NCBI GenBank assembly: GCA_028279725.1
Contig: JANQNE010000011.1
Location: 176,028-240,027 of the forward strand
Source: Candidatus Nanoarchaeia archaeon
GTDB taxonomy: Archaea; Nanobdellota; Nanobdellia; Woesearchaeales; JANQNE01
Length of the DNA stretch: 64,000 nt
Direction: 5' to 3'
The notes beneath the pieces are model-generated. The model made no database searches and was not told the origin of the DNA. It worked only from the letters and a program-made list of their open reading frames with translations. Shown one piece after another: positions 9,113 to 16,820 of this stretch. Every line of letters starts with the position of its first letter. Position 1 is the stretch's first letter. The translations under genes were made by a program, and so were the position numbers.

Positions 9113-9810
9113 AGATGGAGATAAGCAAAGGAATTGAAGTTGTAGACTTAGGTCTATTTATCGTTAAAGAGAAAGTTTTAGTGGTCAGTGATCTTCATAT
9201 TGGTTATGAGGAAGAGCTGAACAAGAAAGGAGTTCTTATGCCCAGGTTTTCTTTTAAGGACTTAGTTGATAGGTTAGATTTGATGTTGAAAGAAGTTAGG
9301 CCTAAAGTGATTGTTATCAATGGTGATCTTAAGCATGAGTTTGGGACAATATCTGAGCAGGAATGGAGAGATACTCTGAAAGTTATTGATATGGTGTCGA
9401 GGTTTGGTAAGATTGTTTTGGTGAAGGGTAATCATGACAATATCCTAGGGCCAATTGCTAAGAAAAGAAAGGTTGAAGTTGTTGATAAGTTTGAAGTTGA
9501 TGGTGTTTGTGTTGCTCATGGAGATTCTGTAGTTGAGACAAAGAAGAAAGTAGTTATTATTGGACATGAGCATCCTGCTGTAATGCTTTCTGAAGGAGAG
9601 AGGAAGGAGAAAGTGAAGTGTTTTCTTAAAGGGAAGTTTAAGGGAAAGGAACTGATTGTAATGCCTTCTATGAATCAAGTTACAGAAGGAACAGATGTTC
9701 TTAGTGAGAAGTTGTTGAGTCCTTATCTGCAGAAGAGTTTAGGGAGTTTTGAAGTCTATGTTGTTGCAGATAAAGTGTATGATTTTGGGAAATTGAAGAA
9801 TCTTAGCTAA
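9109..9810 (+). CDS. Mre11/SbcD-like archaeal metallophosphoesterase
   Basis: 233 residues with the calcineurin-like phosphoesterase motifs in order: SDLHIGYE near residue 27, NGDLKHEFG near 66-74 (motif GD), KGNHDN near 105-110, CVAHGDS near 138 and IIGHEHP near 152-158. These supply the two-metal site. It matches the compact archaeal SbcD/Mre11-related group, which is commonly encoded beside Lhr helicases; the Lhr gene lies upstream on the same strand. Likely a DNA or nucleotide phosphodiesterase in repair. GTG at 9109 overlaps the upstream stop; ATG at 9115 is the alternative start. The 3' end overlaps the convergent TrmB gene by four bases. Confidence 0.85.
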   Translation: MKMEISKGIEVVDLGLFIVKEKVLVVSDLHIGYEEELNKKGVLMPRFSFKDLVDRLDLMLKEVRPKVIVINGDLKHEFGTISEQEWRDTLKVIDMVSRFGKIVLVKGNHDNILGPIAKKRKVEVVDKFEVDGVCVAHGDSVVETKKKVVIIGHEHPAVMLSEGERKEKVKCFLKGKFKGKELIVMPSMNQVTEGTDVLSEKLLSPYLQKSLGSFEVYVVADKVYDFGKLKNLS

Positions 9811-10520
9811 GGTTTTGACTTTGCCCACATCTCATCAAACATGATGTTCATTGCTCTTGCATGGTCTTTTGATTTTATCTTGATTGCGCTTATCTCATAC
9901 TGAAGTATTATGTGGTAGACATAATCATCAAAGATGAATATTGCTTCTTTTGAATCTTTTAAAGATTCAAGAAATCTTGTTTCTGTGTAATCATCAGATA
10001 CTTCTTTTTTTGCTTCTTTTGAAAGTTCAAGTATTTGTTTTAATATTATCTTCTTGCTTGTCCTCTTCATCCTAAACTTAGTAGGATGGTAACCTATCTT
10101 TTCTAGAGCATTTCCCTGGCTTCCAATAATCTTGAGTTCTTTTGCATTATCTAAGATTTCATCAAGAAGTTTTATTATGGCAATCTTTCCCTGATATACT
10201 TCTGCAAAAGGTCTTTCTCCTACTTTGTTATGGATCTCTTTTAATGAAGGCAGTATTTGTTGAATGCTCTGTTTTTTTTCATCCAGGGATGTGAGTAATA
10301 CATTTGGATCACTAGCTATAAAGTTTATCTTGTTGTCTATCACATTTGTGGTTATGAGGCCGTGTGCTTTAAGACGTTCCAGTATATCATATACTGTGCT
10401 TCTTGCCATATTTGCCAGCTCAGCTATCCTATTTGCTGTTGCTTTTCCTGTCTTTAGACATATCAAGAATATCTCTGCTTCTCTCTCAGAAAGGCCGTAT
10501 TGTATCAATTCTTCCTTCAT
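9807..10520 (-). CDS. TrmB-family transcriptional regulator
   Basis: 237 residues. The first 75 form the winged helix typical of TrmB: LIQYGLSEREAEIFL, then ANRIAELANMARSTVYDIL as the helix-turn-helix and LKAHGLI leading into the wing. The remainder (AEVYQGKIAIIKLLDEIL, LKIIGSQG, IFIFDDYVYHIIL) resembles the phospholipase D-like C-terminal domain of the family, here probably a sensor. TrmB proteins regulate sugar transport or metabolism in archaea. The gene is divergent from the methyltransferase at 10617, with a shared 96-base promoter region, so that gene is a candidate target. Confidence 0.85.
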   Translation of the reverse strand: MKEELIQYGLSEREAEIFLICLKTGKATANRIAELANMARSTVYDILERLKAHGLITTNVIDNKINFIASDPNVLLTSLDEKKQSIQQILPSLKEIHNKVGERPFAEVYQGKIAIIKLLDEILDNAKELKIIGSQGNALEKIGYHPTKFRMKRTSKKIILKQILELSKEAKKEVSDDYTETRFLESLKDSKEAIFIFDDYVYHIILQYEISAIKIKSKDHARAMNIMFDEMWAKSKP

Positions 10521-10616
10521 GGGGTAAAAATTGTGTCTTGACTATATAAATTTTGCTATTGTCGTCGTTTTTGGACGGCTATATTATAAATAGAAATTAA
10601 GTACTACTACATAGTT

Positions 10617-11429
10617 ATGACTAAACAAACAATACCCAAGGAATGGTGGAAAGGAAGTTATTTTTTTGGTAGAAGATATTTTGAGCCAGACAATAGTGAT
10701 GAAGGTTATATTCCAGGTAAGAAGGAGACACTGGAAGAAAGAACTAAAAGAGAGGGTGAAGGGATAATTGATTTGCTTAAATTAAAAGAGGGATCTAATG
10801 TTGTTGATGTTCCTTGTGGTTATGGAAGACATAGTATTTATCTTGCATCAAAAGGTCATAATGTTACTGGACTTGATATTGATAAAGAGCATCTTGAGAA
10901 AGCTGTTATTGACTCAAGTAATAAAGATGTAAAAGTAAACTTTCTTGAAAGAGATATGAGAAATATAGGGGAGGATCTTTATGGAAAGTATGATGCTTTG
11001 GTGAATATGTTCTATTCTTTTGGTTTTTTTGAAAAAGAAGAAGATAATGTGCAGACCATGAAGGAATTTTATAGTGCTTTGAAGGAAGGAGGGCAGATGC
11101 TGATACATACTGATGTTAGTCCTGAGATGATTAAGAATCAGACAACACAGACTGATGCAGTTAGAGTTTTGCCTGATGGGAACAAGCTGGTAATATTGGA
11201 GATGTATAATGCAGAGAATAAAAGGATGGAGGGTTCATGGGAAACTACTGATGGTATCGGAAGAGTTATACACCCAAGGTCGTTTTATTCTGTAAGAATC
11301 TATACAAAGGATGAATTTGTGGATATGGCAAAAAACTGCGGTTTTAAGGATGTTAATGTGTATGGTTCTTTCAAAGGAGAGAAATTTGACTATAATTCAA
11401 AAGAAATGATTGTTGTTGGAAAGAAATGA
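10617..11429 (+). CDS. Class I SAM-dependent methyltransferase
   Basis: 270 residues. SAM-binding motif I is VVDVPCGYGRHSIYLASKG near residues 62-80, followed by VTGLDID (acidic motif II), DALVNMFYSFGFF (motif IV) and LKEGGQMLIHTD (post-motif). This is a standard Rossmann methyltransferase. Substrate unknown; the N-terminal region with KEWWKGSYF and RRYFEP may be a substrate lid. It is divergent from the TrmB gene and converges, without a gap, on the exchanger gene at 11430. Promoter-like TATTATAAATAG lies about 30 bases before the ATG. Confidence 0.8.
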   Translation: MTKQTIPKEWWKGSYFFGRRYFEPDNSDEGYIPGKKETLEERTKREGEGIIDLLKLKEGSNVVDVPCGYGRHSIYLASKGHNVTGLDIDKEHLEKAVIDSSNKDVKVNFLERDMRNIGEDLYGKYDALVNMFYSFGFFEKEEDNVQTMKEFYSALKEGGQMLIHTDVSPEMIKNQTTQTDAVRVLPDGNKLVILEMYNAENKRMEGSWETTDGIGRVIHPRSFYSVRIYTKDEFVDMAKNCGFKDVNVYGSFKGEKFDYNSKEMIVVGKK

Positions 11430-12392
11430 TTACATTAACCCAAACAGATTTCCTATGAAGAATATGTAGAATATGATCAGTAGCCAGCCTTCCCATCTTG
11501 TGATTTCTTTGTCCTGTGTTATGAAGAAGTAAAGGATTGTTGCTATGAGCATCAGAGGCAGTGCAACTGACAATATGTGTGTTGAGATCACTAATGAGCC
11601 GAATAGAGCTGAGATTCCAACAACACCGAATGTGTTGAATATGTTTGAGCCTAGGACGTTTCCTACTGCCATCTCCGGCTTTCCTTTTTTTGCTGCTGTG
11701 AATGTGACAACTAGTTCTGGCAAAGAAGTTCCTAAAGCAACTGCGCTGATTGCGATCACTTCTGTGCCTATGTTTAATAGCTGAGATAATGTTACGACTG
11801 ATTCGACTGTGTATCTTGCTCCAAGATAGATGAAGAATCCGCTTAGTAGAAGGATTATCCATGTCTTCCATGTTAGCTTTTGTTTTTTGATAAGATTTCC
11901 TTTCATCTCTTTCTCTATCTCTTTGTCTTTGTGTTTTGTCTCTGAATTTATTGTGTAAAGAACATATAAGATAAGGCCTGCTATGCAAAGTACTGCTTCA
12001 GGTATTGTGAATACTCCATCCCAAAGTGTTGCTGCTAAGAAGAAAGCTGAGCCAACTAGAAGTGGTAAGTCAACGTGAATAAGTTCGTATGTTATCTTTA
12101 GTTTTTTCGCAATGATTGCTGCAAATCCAAGCACTAGAAAGATGTTTGTTATGTTTGAACCCATGACATTTGCAAGAACGATCTCAGAAGATCCGTTTAA
12201 GACTGCTATTATAGATGTTATCAGTTCTGGAAGAGAAGTTCCTATAGCAACTATGGTAACTCCTATGATAAAATCAGGCATCTTGAAGTAGACACCAATC
12301 TTTTCAGAAGAATCAGTGAAGTAGTCTGATGCTTTGATCAGGACAAACATACTTGCTATAAATACTGCAATCCATATCAATAGATCCATCAT
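11430..12392 (-). CDS. CaCA-family Na+/Ca2+ exchanger (YrbG-like)
   Basis: 320 residues, about ten membrane helices in two homologous halves. Each half carries an alpha repeat with the family signature: GTSLPELITS with VLANVMGSNITNIFL near the first third, and ALGTSLPELVV with MAVGNVLGSNIFN in the second half. These are the ion-binding repeats of Ca2+/cation antiporters, so the protein likely exports Ca2+ in exchange for Na+ or H+. I chose ATG at 12392 because a TTTAAATA box is centred 26-27 bases upstream (12415-12422); the frame stays open to 12449, but that extension would lie in the promoter and overlap the repeat element at 12440. Confidence 0.88.
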   Translation of the reverse strand: MMDLLIWIAVFIASMFVLIKASDYFTDSSEKIGVYFKMPDFIIGVTIVAIGTSLPELITSIIAVLNGSSEIVLANVMGSNITNIFLVLGFAAIIAKKLKITYELIHVDLPLLVGSAFFLAATLWDGVFTIPEAVLCIAGLILYVLYTINSETKHKDKEIEKEMKGNLIKKQKLTWKTWIILLLSGFFIYLGARYTVESVVTLSQLLNIGTEVIAISAVALGTSLPELVVTFTAAKKGKPEMAVGNVLGSNIFNTFGVVGISALFGSLVISTHILSVALPLMLIATILYFFITQDKEITRWEGWLLIIFYIFFIGNLFGLM

Positions 12393-12439
12393 ATGCAGAA
12401 ATAATATTGTTTTATTTAAATATGTTTTTAAAATATTCA

Positions 12440-12534
12440 CACATAGCACGCTTCGTTCTAATTCTGTTTTTAGATCTGTTCCAGATTCTAGCTGTCTCTG
12501 ATGTTAATATGATGACTACGCTTGGTGCTATGTG
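12440..12534 (-). repeat. Dispersed structured element, copy A
   Basis: 95 bp bounded by a perfect 10-bp inverted repeat, CACATAGCAC at 12440-12449 and GTGCTATGTG at 12525-12534. Just inside are CGT at 12454-12456 and ACG at 12518-12520, which can pair across a symmetric 4x4 internal loop. Read on the minus strand it starts one base after the stop codon of the HTH-CBS gene and ends before the exchanger promoter. It shares GCACCAAGCGTAG and ACGAAGCGTGCT with the other copies, but its outer stem differs from them with compensating changes. No coding potential. The minus-strand orientation is inferred from the flanking genes. Confidence 0.75.
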
Positions 12535-12535
12535 A

Positions 12536-13099
12536 TTAAGACCTGTAAATCTTTCTAAGCATGTCTGCTTTTGTTATAAGGCCTTTTATCTTTCCTGATT
12601 CTGCGACTAACAGTACAGGGTAGAATTTTAGTAAAGATGATATTACATCCATCTTTGCGTTTGGTGTGATGATTGGTGGCGATTCAACCAAAACTTCTGT
12701 AATCTTTAAATCTAAGAGTTTTTGAGGATCATCAACAGATCCCATCTTGTTGATTATAGTGGATTCTGATACTAAACCGAGGATCTTGTCTCCATCTACA
12801 ACCGGCATCTGAGAGATGTCGTATTTTTTCATCTTCTTGATAGCTTCTTTGATGCTTTCTGTGTGGTTAAGAGATATTATCTTCTTATTCATAATCTCTT
12901 CTGCCTTTACCTCCTTCTTCTCTGTAAGCTCGTCTAAAGCTGTGAAGATCTTTTTTGCGTTATTGTATGTTGGGTCAAGCATTCCTGACTCTATTTTTGC
13001 GATTAGGGATTGGGAGACTCCTGCTTTTTTTGCAAGCTGGCCCTGAGTAAGTCCTGCTTTTTTCCTTATCTCTTTTATCTCGTTAAGTTCGTATGGCAT
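12536..13099 (-). CDS. HTH-CBS regulator (XRE-type HTH plus two CBS domains)
   Basis: 187 residues. Residues 5-60 form a Cro/C1-type helix-turn-helix (IRKKAGLTQGQLAKKAGVSQ then SLIAKIESG). Residues about 68-185 form a tandem CBS pair (EEIMNKKIISLNHTESIKEA, then DISQMPVVDGDKILGLVSE, ITEVLVESPPIITPNAKM and PVLLVAESGKIKGLITKADM), which usually binds adenine nucleotides. This architecture is common in archaea and suggests a transcription factor responding to energy status. It is followed immediately by repeat copy A and then the exchanger gene on the same strand. Confidence 0.9.
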   Translation of the reverse strand: MPYELNEIKEIRKKAGLTQGQLAKKAGVSQSLIAKIESGMLDPTYNNAKKIFTALDELTEKKEVKAEEIMNKKIISLNHTESIKEAIKKMKKYDISQMPVVDGDKILGLVSESTIINKMGSVDDPQKLLDLKITEVLVESPPIITPNAKMDVISSLLKFYPVLLVAESGKIKGLITKADMLRKIYRS

Positions 13100-13154
13100 G
13101 TATGAGAATAAATACAGGTTATTTATATTCTTTTTGGAATAAAGTAAAGAAAGG

Positions 13155-13162
13155 CTTATAAA
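13155..13162 (+). promoter_or_regulatory. TATA box of the STAS-like gene
   Basis: CTTATAAA centred about 27.5 bases before the ATG at 13186. The spacing decides that start over an in-frame TTG at 13174 and implies a leaderless mRNA. Confidence 0.55.
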
Positions 13163-13185
13163 GAATTTAATCTTTGGATAGAAAG

Positions 13186-13548
13186 ATGACAGATATCAGT
13201 TCTCTGCTGAGGGATGATGAGATATTCATCGAGCTTGGCGGTGAGATAAATAAAGGGGATGTTCAGGGAATAAAAAGAAGGATAGATATCGAGCTTGAGT
13301 TATACAGGAATAAAGATAAACTAGTTCTTGATATGGAAGGTGTGACTTATGCAAACCATAAGTTTGCAGATCTTGTATTAGATTATGAAAAGCAGCTTAG
13401 GATGGAAGGAAGAAGTGTGAGGATAAGGAATCCAAATCCGGGGATGTATGCTGTACTGGCAACATATTATGAAGGACTGAAAGAAAGAGGGGCCATACGA
13501 AAAGCTCCAAAGATAGAGATCAATCCCAATTACAGACTAACTGGTTAG
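13186..13548 (+). CDS. STAS-like domain protein (120 aa)
   Basis: The region LVLDMEGVTYANHKFADLVL followed by LRMEGRSVRIRNPNP and MYAVLATYYEG has the strand-helix-strand pattern of STAS (anti-sigma antagonist) domains: a hydrophobic strand ending in Asp, a helix, then a second strand with RxxNPNP and a final helix. The Ser that is phosphorylated in SpoIIAA/RsbV (DSSG) is absent; the equivalent segment reads ANHKF. The assignment is therefore tentative. Promoter spacing favours ATG at 13186. The neighbouring gene at 13594 has its own promoter. A GHKL ATPase of the anti-sigma type is encoded at 22959-23660, so a partner-switching link is possible but unproven. Confidence 0.45.
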   Translation: MTDISSLLRDDEIFIELGGEINKGDVQGIKRRIDIELELYRNKDKLVLDMEGVTYANHKFADLVLDYEKQLRMEGRSVRIRNPNPGMYAVLATYYEGLKERGAIRKAPKIEINPNYRLTG

Positions 13549-13563
13549 TTCTAAAAAGAAATA

Positions 13564-13571
13564 TTTAAATA
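13564..13571 (+). promoter_or_regulatory. TATA box of the GH13 gene
   Basis: TTTAAATA centred about 26-27 bases before the ATG at 13594, matching the leaderless pattern of the window. Confidence 0.5.
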
Positions 13572-13593
13572 CAGAGTTTGTGTTGATAAGTTT

Positions 13594-15267
13594 ATGGACA
13601 TAAAAAAGAGGATAGAGAAAAAACTTGTATTTCTTTATGGAAAAGAGAGAGGAAGAAACGCTGCTGAAGAACTGATTGGTGTATTAGATAATTTTAAGGA
13701 AAAGAAAAAGAGCTATGGGTTGAGCCAAAAAGACAGTATACTTATCACTTATGGTGATTCTATCAGTAAGAGAGGAGAAAAGACATTAAAGACCCTAAAC
13801 AGATTTGCAACAAAGCGTCTGAAAGGAAGTATAAATACAATACACCTGCTACCATTCTTTCCTTATGGATTGGATAGGGGATTTTCAGTAAAAGATTTCT
13901 ATACTGTGGCTCCATGGATGGGAAACTGGAAAGATATCGAGAAGATAAGGAAAAATTTTCCAATAATGGTTGATTTTGTAGTCAATCATCTTTGCAGCGA
14001 TGGTGTGTGGTTCAAGGCGTTTGCAAGAGGTGATGAGAGATATAAGGATTTCTTTATAGCTTTTGATCCTAAGAATAAGCCTTCAAAAAAACAGCTGCAA
14101 AAGGTGTTCAGGCCCAGGACAAATTCTTTACTGGTTCCTTTCAAGACTAACAACGGAAGGAAACTGGTATGGAGCACTTTTCTTAATGACCAGGTTGATC
14201 TGAACTATGCTAATGAAAGAGTACTTATCGAAACTATGAAAGTTATCCTTTTCTATATTAAAGAAGGTGCTGACCTCATAAGACTGGATGCTATCGCTTT
14301 CCTATGGAAAAAATTGGGAACATCTTGCTTACATCTTAAGCAAGTACATGTCTATGTCCAGCTTGTAAGAGATGTCTTGAAAGCGGTTGCACCTCATGTA
14401 GTGATAATAACAGAGACAAATGTTCCACACAAAGAGAACATCTCTTATTTTGGAAACGGCAATAATGAAGCGCATATGGTGTATAATTTCTCTCTGCCTC
14501 CTTTGGTTGTCCAGGCAGTCCAGAGCGGAAATGCAAAACATCTTACAAAATGGGCAAAGATATTGAAAAAGAAAGGAAATACGACATTCTTCAATTTCCT
14601 TGATTCTCATGATGGGATAGCAGTCGGACCATTAGAAGGGATAGTGAGTGATAAGGAGATTGCTGATCTTGTGGATGGTTCTTTAAGAAAAGGAGGGAAA
14701 GTTGGGTATAAAGTAGTCAATGGAAAGAAGAAGCCATATGAGATGAATATCACATGGTGGAGTATATTAGAGGATGAAAAAGAAGAAGATATACAGATAA
14801 AGAGGTATCTTTTATCAAGATCTATAGCATTATCTTTAAGGGGTGTTCCCGGAATATATATCAATGGATTATTGGGGAATAAGAATGATACAAAAGGATT
14901 CAATAAAACAAAACATAACAGAGATATGAATAGGGAGAACCTAAAAGAAAAGAACATAGAAAAAGAAATGAAGAACAAGAATTCAAGAATGTCAAAGATA
15001 TTCTATCCATATGCCAAATACATAAGGATCAGGAGCAAGCATAAAGCATTCCATCCTGAAGGAGAGCAGAAGATATTGAATTTAGGAAAGGAATTGTTTG
15101 CTTTGGAAAGGATATCTCCTGATAAGAAGGAAAGGATCTTGTGTGTGCATAATGTTAGTGATAAAGAAGTAGTTGCCAAGGGAAAAGGGAAGGATCTGAT
15201 CAGTGGGAGGAGATATTCCGGAAAGATAAAAGTTGAGCCGTATCAGTTCTTATGGCTGAAGAAGTAA
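13594..15267 (+). CDS. GH13_18-type glycoside phosphorylase (sucrose/glucosylglycerate phosphorylase-like)
   Basis: 557 residues, the usual size of GH13 subfamily 18. Barrel motifs are present: HLLPFFPYGLDRGFSV at 84-99, VDFVVNHLCSDGVWF at 126-140, IRLDAIAF with nucleophile Asp232, IITETNV with acid/base Glu274, and FLDSHDG with transition-state Asp340. The LPFFPY...DRGFSV sequence is the hallmark of sucrose-phosphorylase relatives. The family includes enzymes that phosphorolyse sucrose, sucrose 6-phosphate, glucosylglycerol or glucosylglycerate. Because a glucosyl-3-phosphoglycerate synthase (16821) and two GT4 enzymes lie next door, glucosylglycerate phosphorylase is my best guess. It converges end to end with the GT4 gene at 15268. 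Confidence 0.8.
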   Translation: MDIKKRIEKKLVFLYGKERGRNAAEELIGVLDNFKEKKKSYGLSQKDSILITYGDSISKRGEKTLKTLNRFATKRLKGSINTIHLLPFFPYGLDRGFSVKDFYTVAPWMGNWKDIEKIRKNFPIMVDFVVNHLCSDGVWFKAFARGDERYKDFFIAFDPKNKPSKKQLQKVFRPRTNSLLVPFKTNNGRKLVWSTFLNDQVDLNYANERVLIETMKVILFYIKEGADLIRLDAIAFLWKKLGTSCLHLKQVHVYVQLVRDVLKAVAPHVVIITETNVPHKENISYFGNGNNEAHMVYNFSLPPLVVQAVQSGNAKHLTKWAKILKKKGNTTFFNFLDSHDGIAVGPLEGIVSDKEIADLVDGSLRKGGKVGYKVVNGKKKPYEMNITWWSILEDEKEEDIQIKRYLLSRSIALSLRGVPGIYINGLLGNKNDTKGFNKTKHNRDMNRENLKEKNIEKEMKNKNSRMSKIFYPYAKYIRIRSKHKAFHPEGEQKILNLGKELFALERISPDKKERILCVHNVSDKEVVAKGKGKDLISGRRYSGKIKVEPYQFLWLKK

Positions 15268-16692
15268 TTAAGCCTTGATTATATTTTCTGTTTTTGTGTT
15301 CCTTAATATCTCTAATAATCTGTTGGCTATCTTTCTTGAAGTAAAGTTTTTCATAACTACTTTCCTGTTCTCTCTTATGTCCCTTTTCTCTTCTTTTGGG
15401 TCAAATAAGTCTAAAAGACCCGCAATAGCGTGCTTGTTTTCTTCTGAGAATTCCTCAAAAAATTTCTTGTTGTTCAGTTTCTTTACAAACTGTAATCTTT
15501 CCTGTGTTGTGTGATTTCTGAAATCTGATTTGTTAACGAATAGAGTTGTGTATAGATGCTCTAAGTTGATGCCCTGTGTCTTGAAGTCTGAAGTTATGTC
15601 TGGCAGGTCTCTTCCGATTATCGCTTTATCAAAATACCATGATTCTACAAAGAACATACCGAATCCTTCCAATAGTGATGTTGTTATGACCTTATCGCAT
15701 ATATTGTACATATCTCCAACGCCATACATCTTAATCTTCTTGTCTTTTGTGTACACTCTTTCCAATGCAACATGATCATGGACACTTAATATTACTGGAA
15801 GATTGTTCTTTTTTACAAAGTCATTAAGGATCTTATAGTATTTCTCTCCGACAGGGCCTCTGCTCCTTAGGCTTACTACTAACACATATTTTCCGTCAAG
15901 TTTTTTATTTAATAATGCTGTAAGAAAGATGGCTTCTTCAACATTCTTTCTTGGAACTATCCTAACAGGATAGAATATGAATTTTACATCTTTGTCTAGC
16001 TTATGATCTTTTATCAATATGTTTCTTAATCCTTCGCTTGTGTGCTTGTCTTCGTAGTAAAGGTTTTCATCAATTGGGTTAGGAACATAATTTGGTTTTC
16101 CTTCTGCCAGGATACCATGAGATCTTAGCTTGTTTAGGTCTTTTTTGTTTACTACAACATAGCTTAGGTTTCCCACACTAGGGAAAACAACCTTGTGCCA
16201 GTAGGGACATGTCTCGTTTCCTCTGAATTTTAGTATGTTTATGAAGTTTCCACGCCTGTCTTCAGCAAAATCGTGGATCCTGTATATTATCTTTCTTTTT
16301 GTCCTTCTCTGGAAATTTCTTTTTACAAACCTGTAGAAAGCGTATGTTGCTGCAGGATGGATACCTATATTTGGATTCTCTATAATTACTGAGTCCATGT
16401 CTTTAAGAGCATCTTCTAATTTAGTGAATAGATTCATGCCCTTCCTTATGTATGCAAAGACGTCTTTGTTTGAAAGGTCTTCTTTTGCTTTTGGAAGAAC
16501 ATTAAGTTCTGGGATATCGATGTATTTTACCCGGTCTTTGTATGAAGTTATTAGCTCTCTTCTGAAAAAGCCTACAAAATATACTTTGTTTTTCTTTGAT
16601 TTTTTTAAGAATTCAAGAGCGTTGGTCCTCATAACGTTATTGACGCCATCTCTGTCACCAATGCCATAGTGTACAAACGCTATTTTTGACAT
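15268..16692 (-). CDS. GT4-family glycosyltransferase
   Basis: 474 residues in GT-B fold layout: N-terminal VHYGIGDRDGVNNVM near 7-21 (nucleotide-sugar glycosyltransferase glycine loop), YRIHDFAEDRRG near the middle, PNPIDENLYY, then the C-terminal lobe with FYPVRIVPRKNVEEA (GT4 R/K-N-x-E motif) and TTSLLEGFGMFFVE, the donor-binding E-x7-E region. It is a paralogue of the protein at 17931-19373, sharing HDFAED, LEGFG and the RKN segment. In other organisms GT4 enzymes beside GpgS add mannose to glucosylglycerate, so a mannosylglucosylglycerate-type role is plausible but inferred. Minus-strand partner of GpgS, with repeat copy B between them. Confidence 0.75.
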   Translation of the reverse strand: MSKIAFVHYGIGDRDGVNNVMRTNALEFLKKSKKNKVYFVGFFRRELITSYKDRVKYIDIPELNVLPKAKEDLSNKDVFAYIRKGMNLFTKLEDALKDMDSVIIENPNIGIHPAATYAFYRFVKRNFQRRTKRKIIYRIHDFAEDRRGNFINILKFRGNETCPYWHKVVFPSVGNLSYVVVNKKDLNKLRSHGILAEGKPNYVPNPIDENLYYEDKHTSEGLRNILIKDHKLDKDVKFIFYPVRIVPRKNVEEAIFLTALLNKKLDGKYVLVVSLRSRGPVGEKYYKILNDFVKKNNLPVILSVHDHVALERVYTKDKKIKMYGVGDMYNICDKVITTSLLEGFGMFFVESWYFDKAIIGRDLPDITSDFKTQGINLEHLYTTLFVNKSDFRNHTTQERLQFVKKLNNKKFFEEFSEENKHAIAGLLDLFDPKEEKRDIRENRKVVMKNFTSRKIANRLLEILRNTKTENIIKA

Positions 16693-16739
16693 ACTATAAT
16701 TTAAGATTTAGTAGTTTATAAACCTTTTGATTTAGTCAT

Positions 16740-16819
16740 GCATAGCACGCTTCGTCTGATGTTTAATCAATATAGAAACAGATTTATCTTAGATAAGAAC
16801 ATGTTTTTGAGAACTATGC
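16740..16819 (-). repeat. Dispersed structured element, copy B (degenerate)
   Basis: 80 bp. GCATAG at 16740-16745 pairs with CTATGC at 16814-16819, and AGCACGCTTCGTC after the left arm is identical to copy D. Read on the minus strand the right end lacks the 12 bases CACCAAGCGTAG that the other copies have: it goes straight from CATAG to TTCT, as if recombination had joined two TAG repeats. The inner ATAAATCTG and CAGACGAAGCGTGCT are conserved. It lies right after the GpgS stop codon and before the GT4 gene, both on the minus strand. Confidence 0.55.
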
Positions 16820-16820
16820 T

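Noticed and set aside
11371..11988. Minus-strand frame of 205 codons overlapping the exchanger gene
   Set aside because: Its product is a His- and Arg-rich low-complexity protein lying in another frame of a clearly conserved membrane protein; it is a shadow frame.
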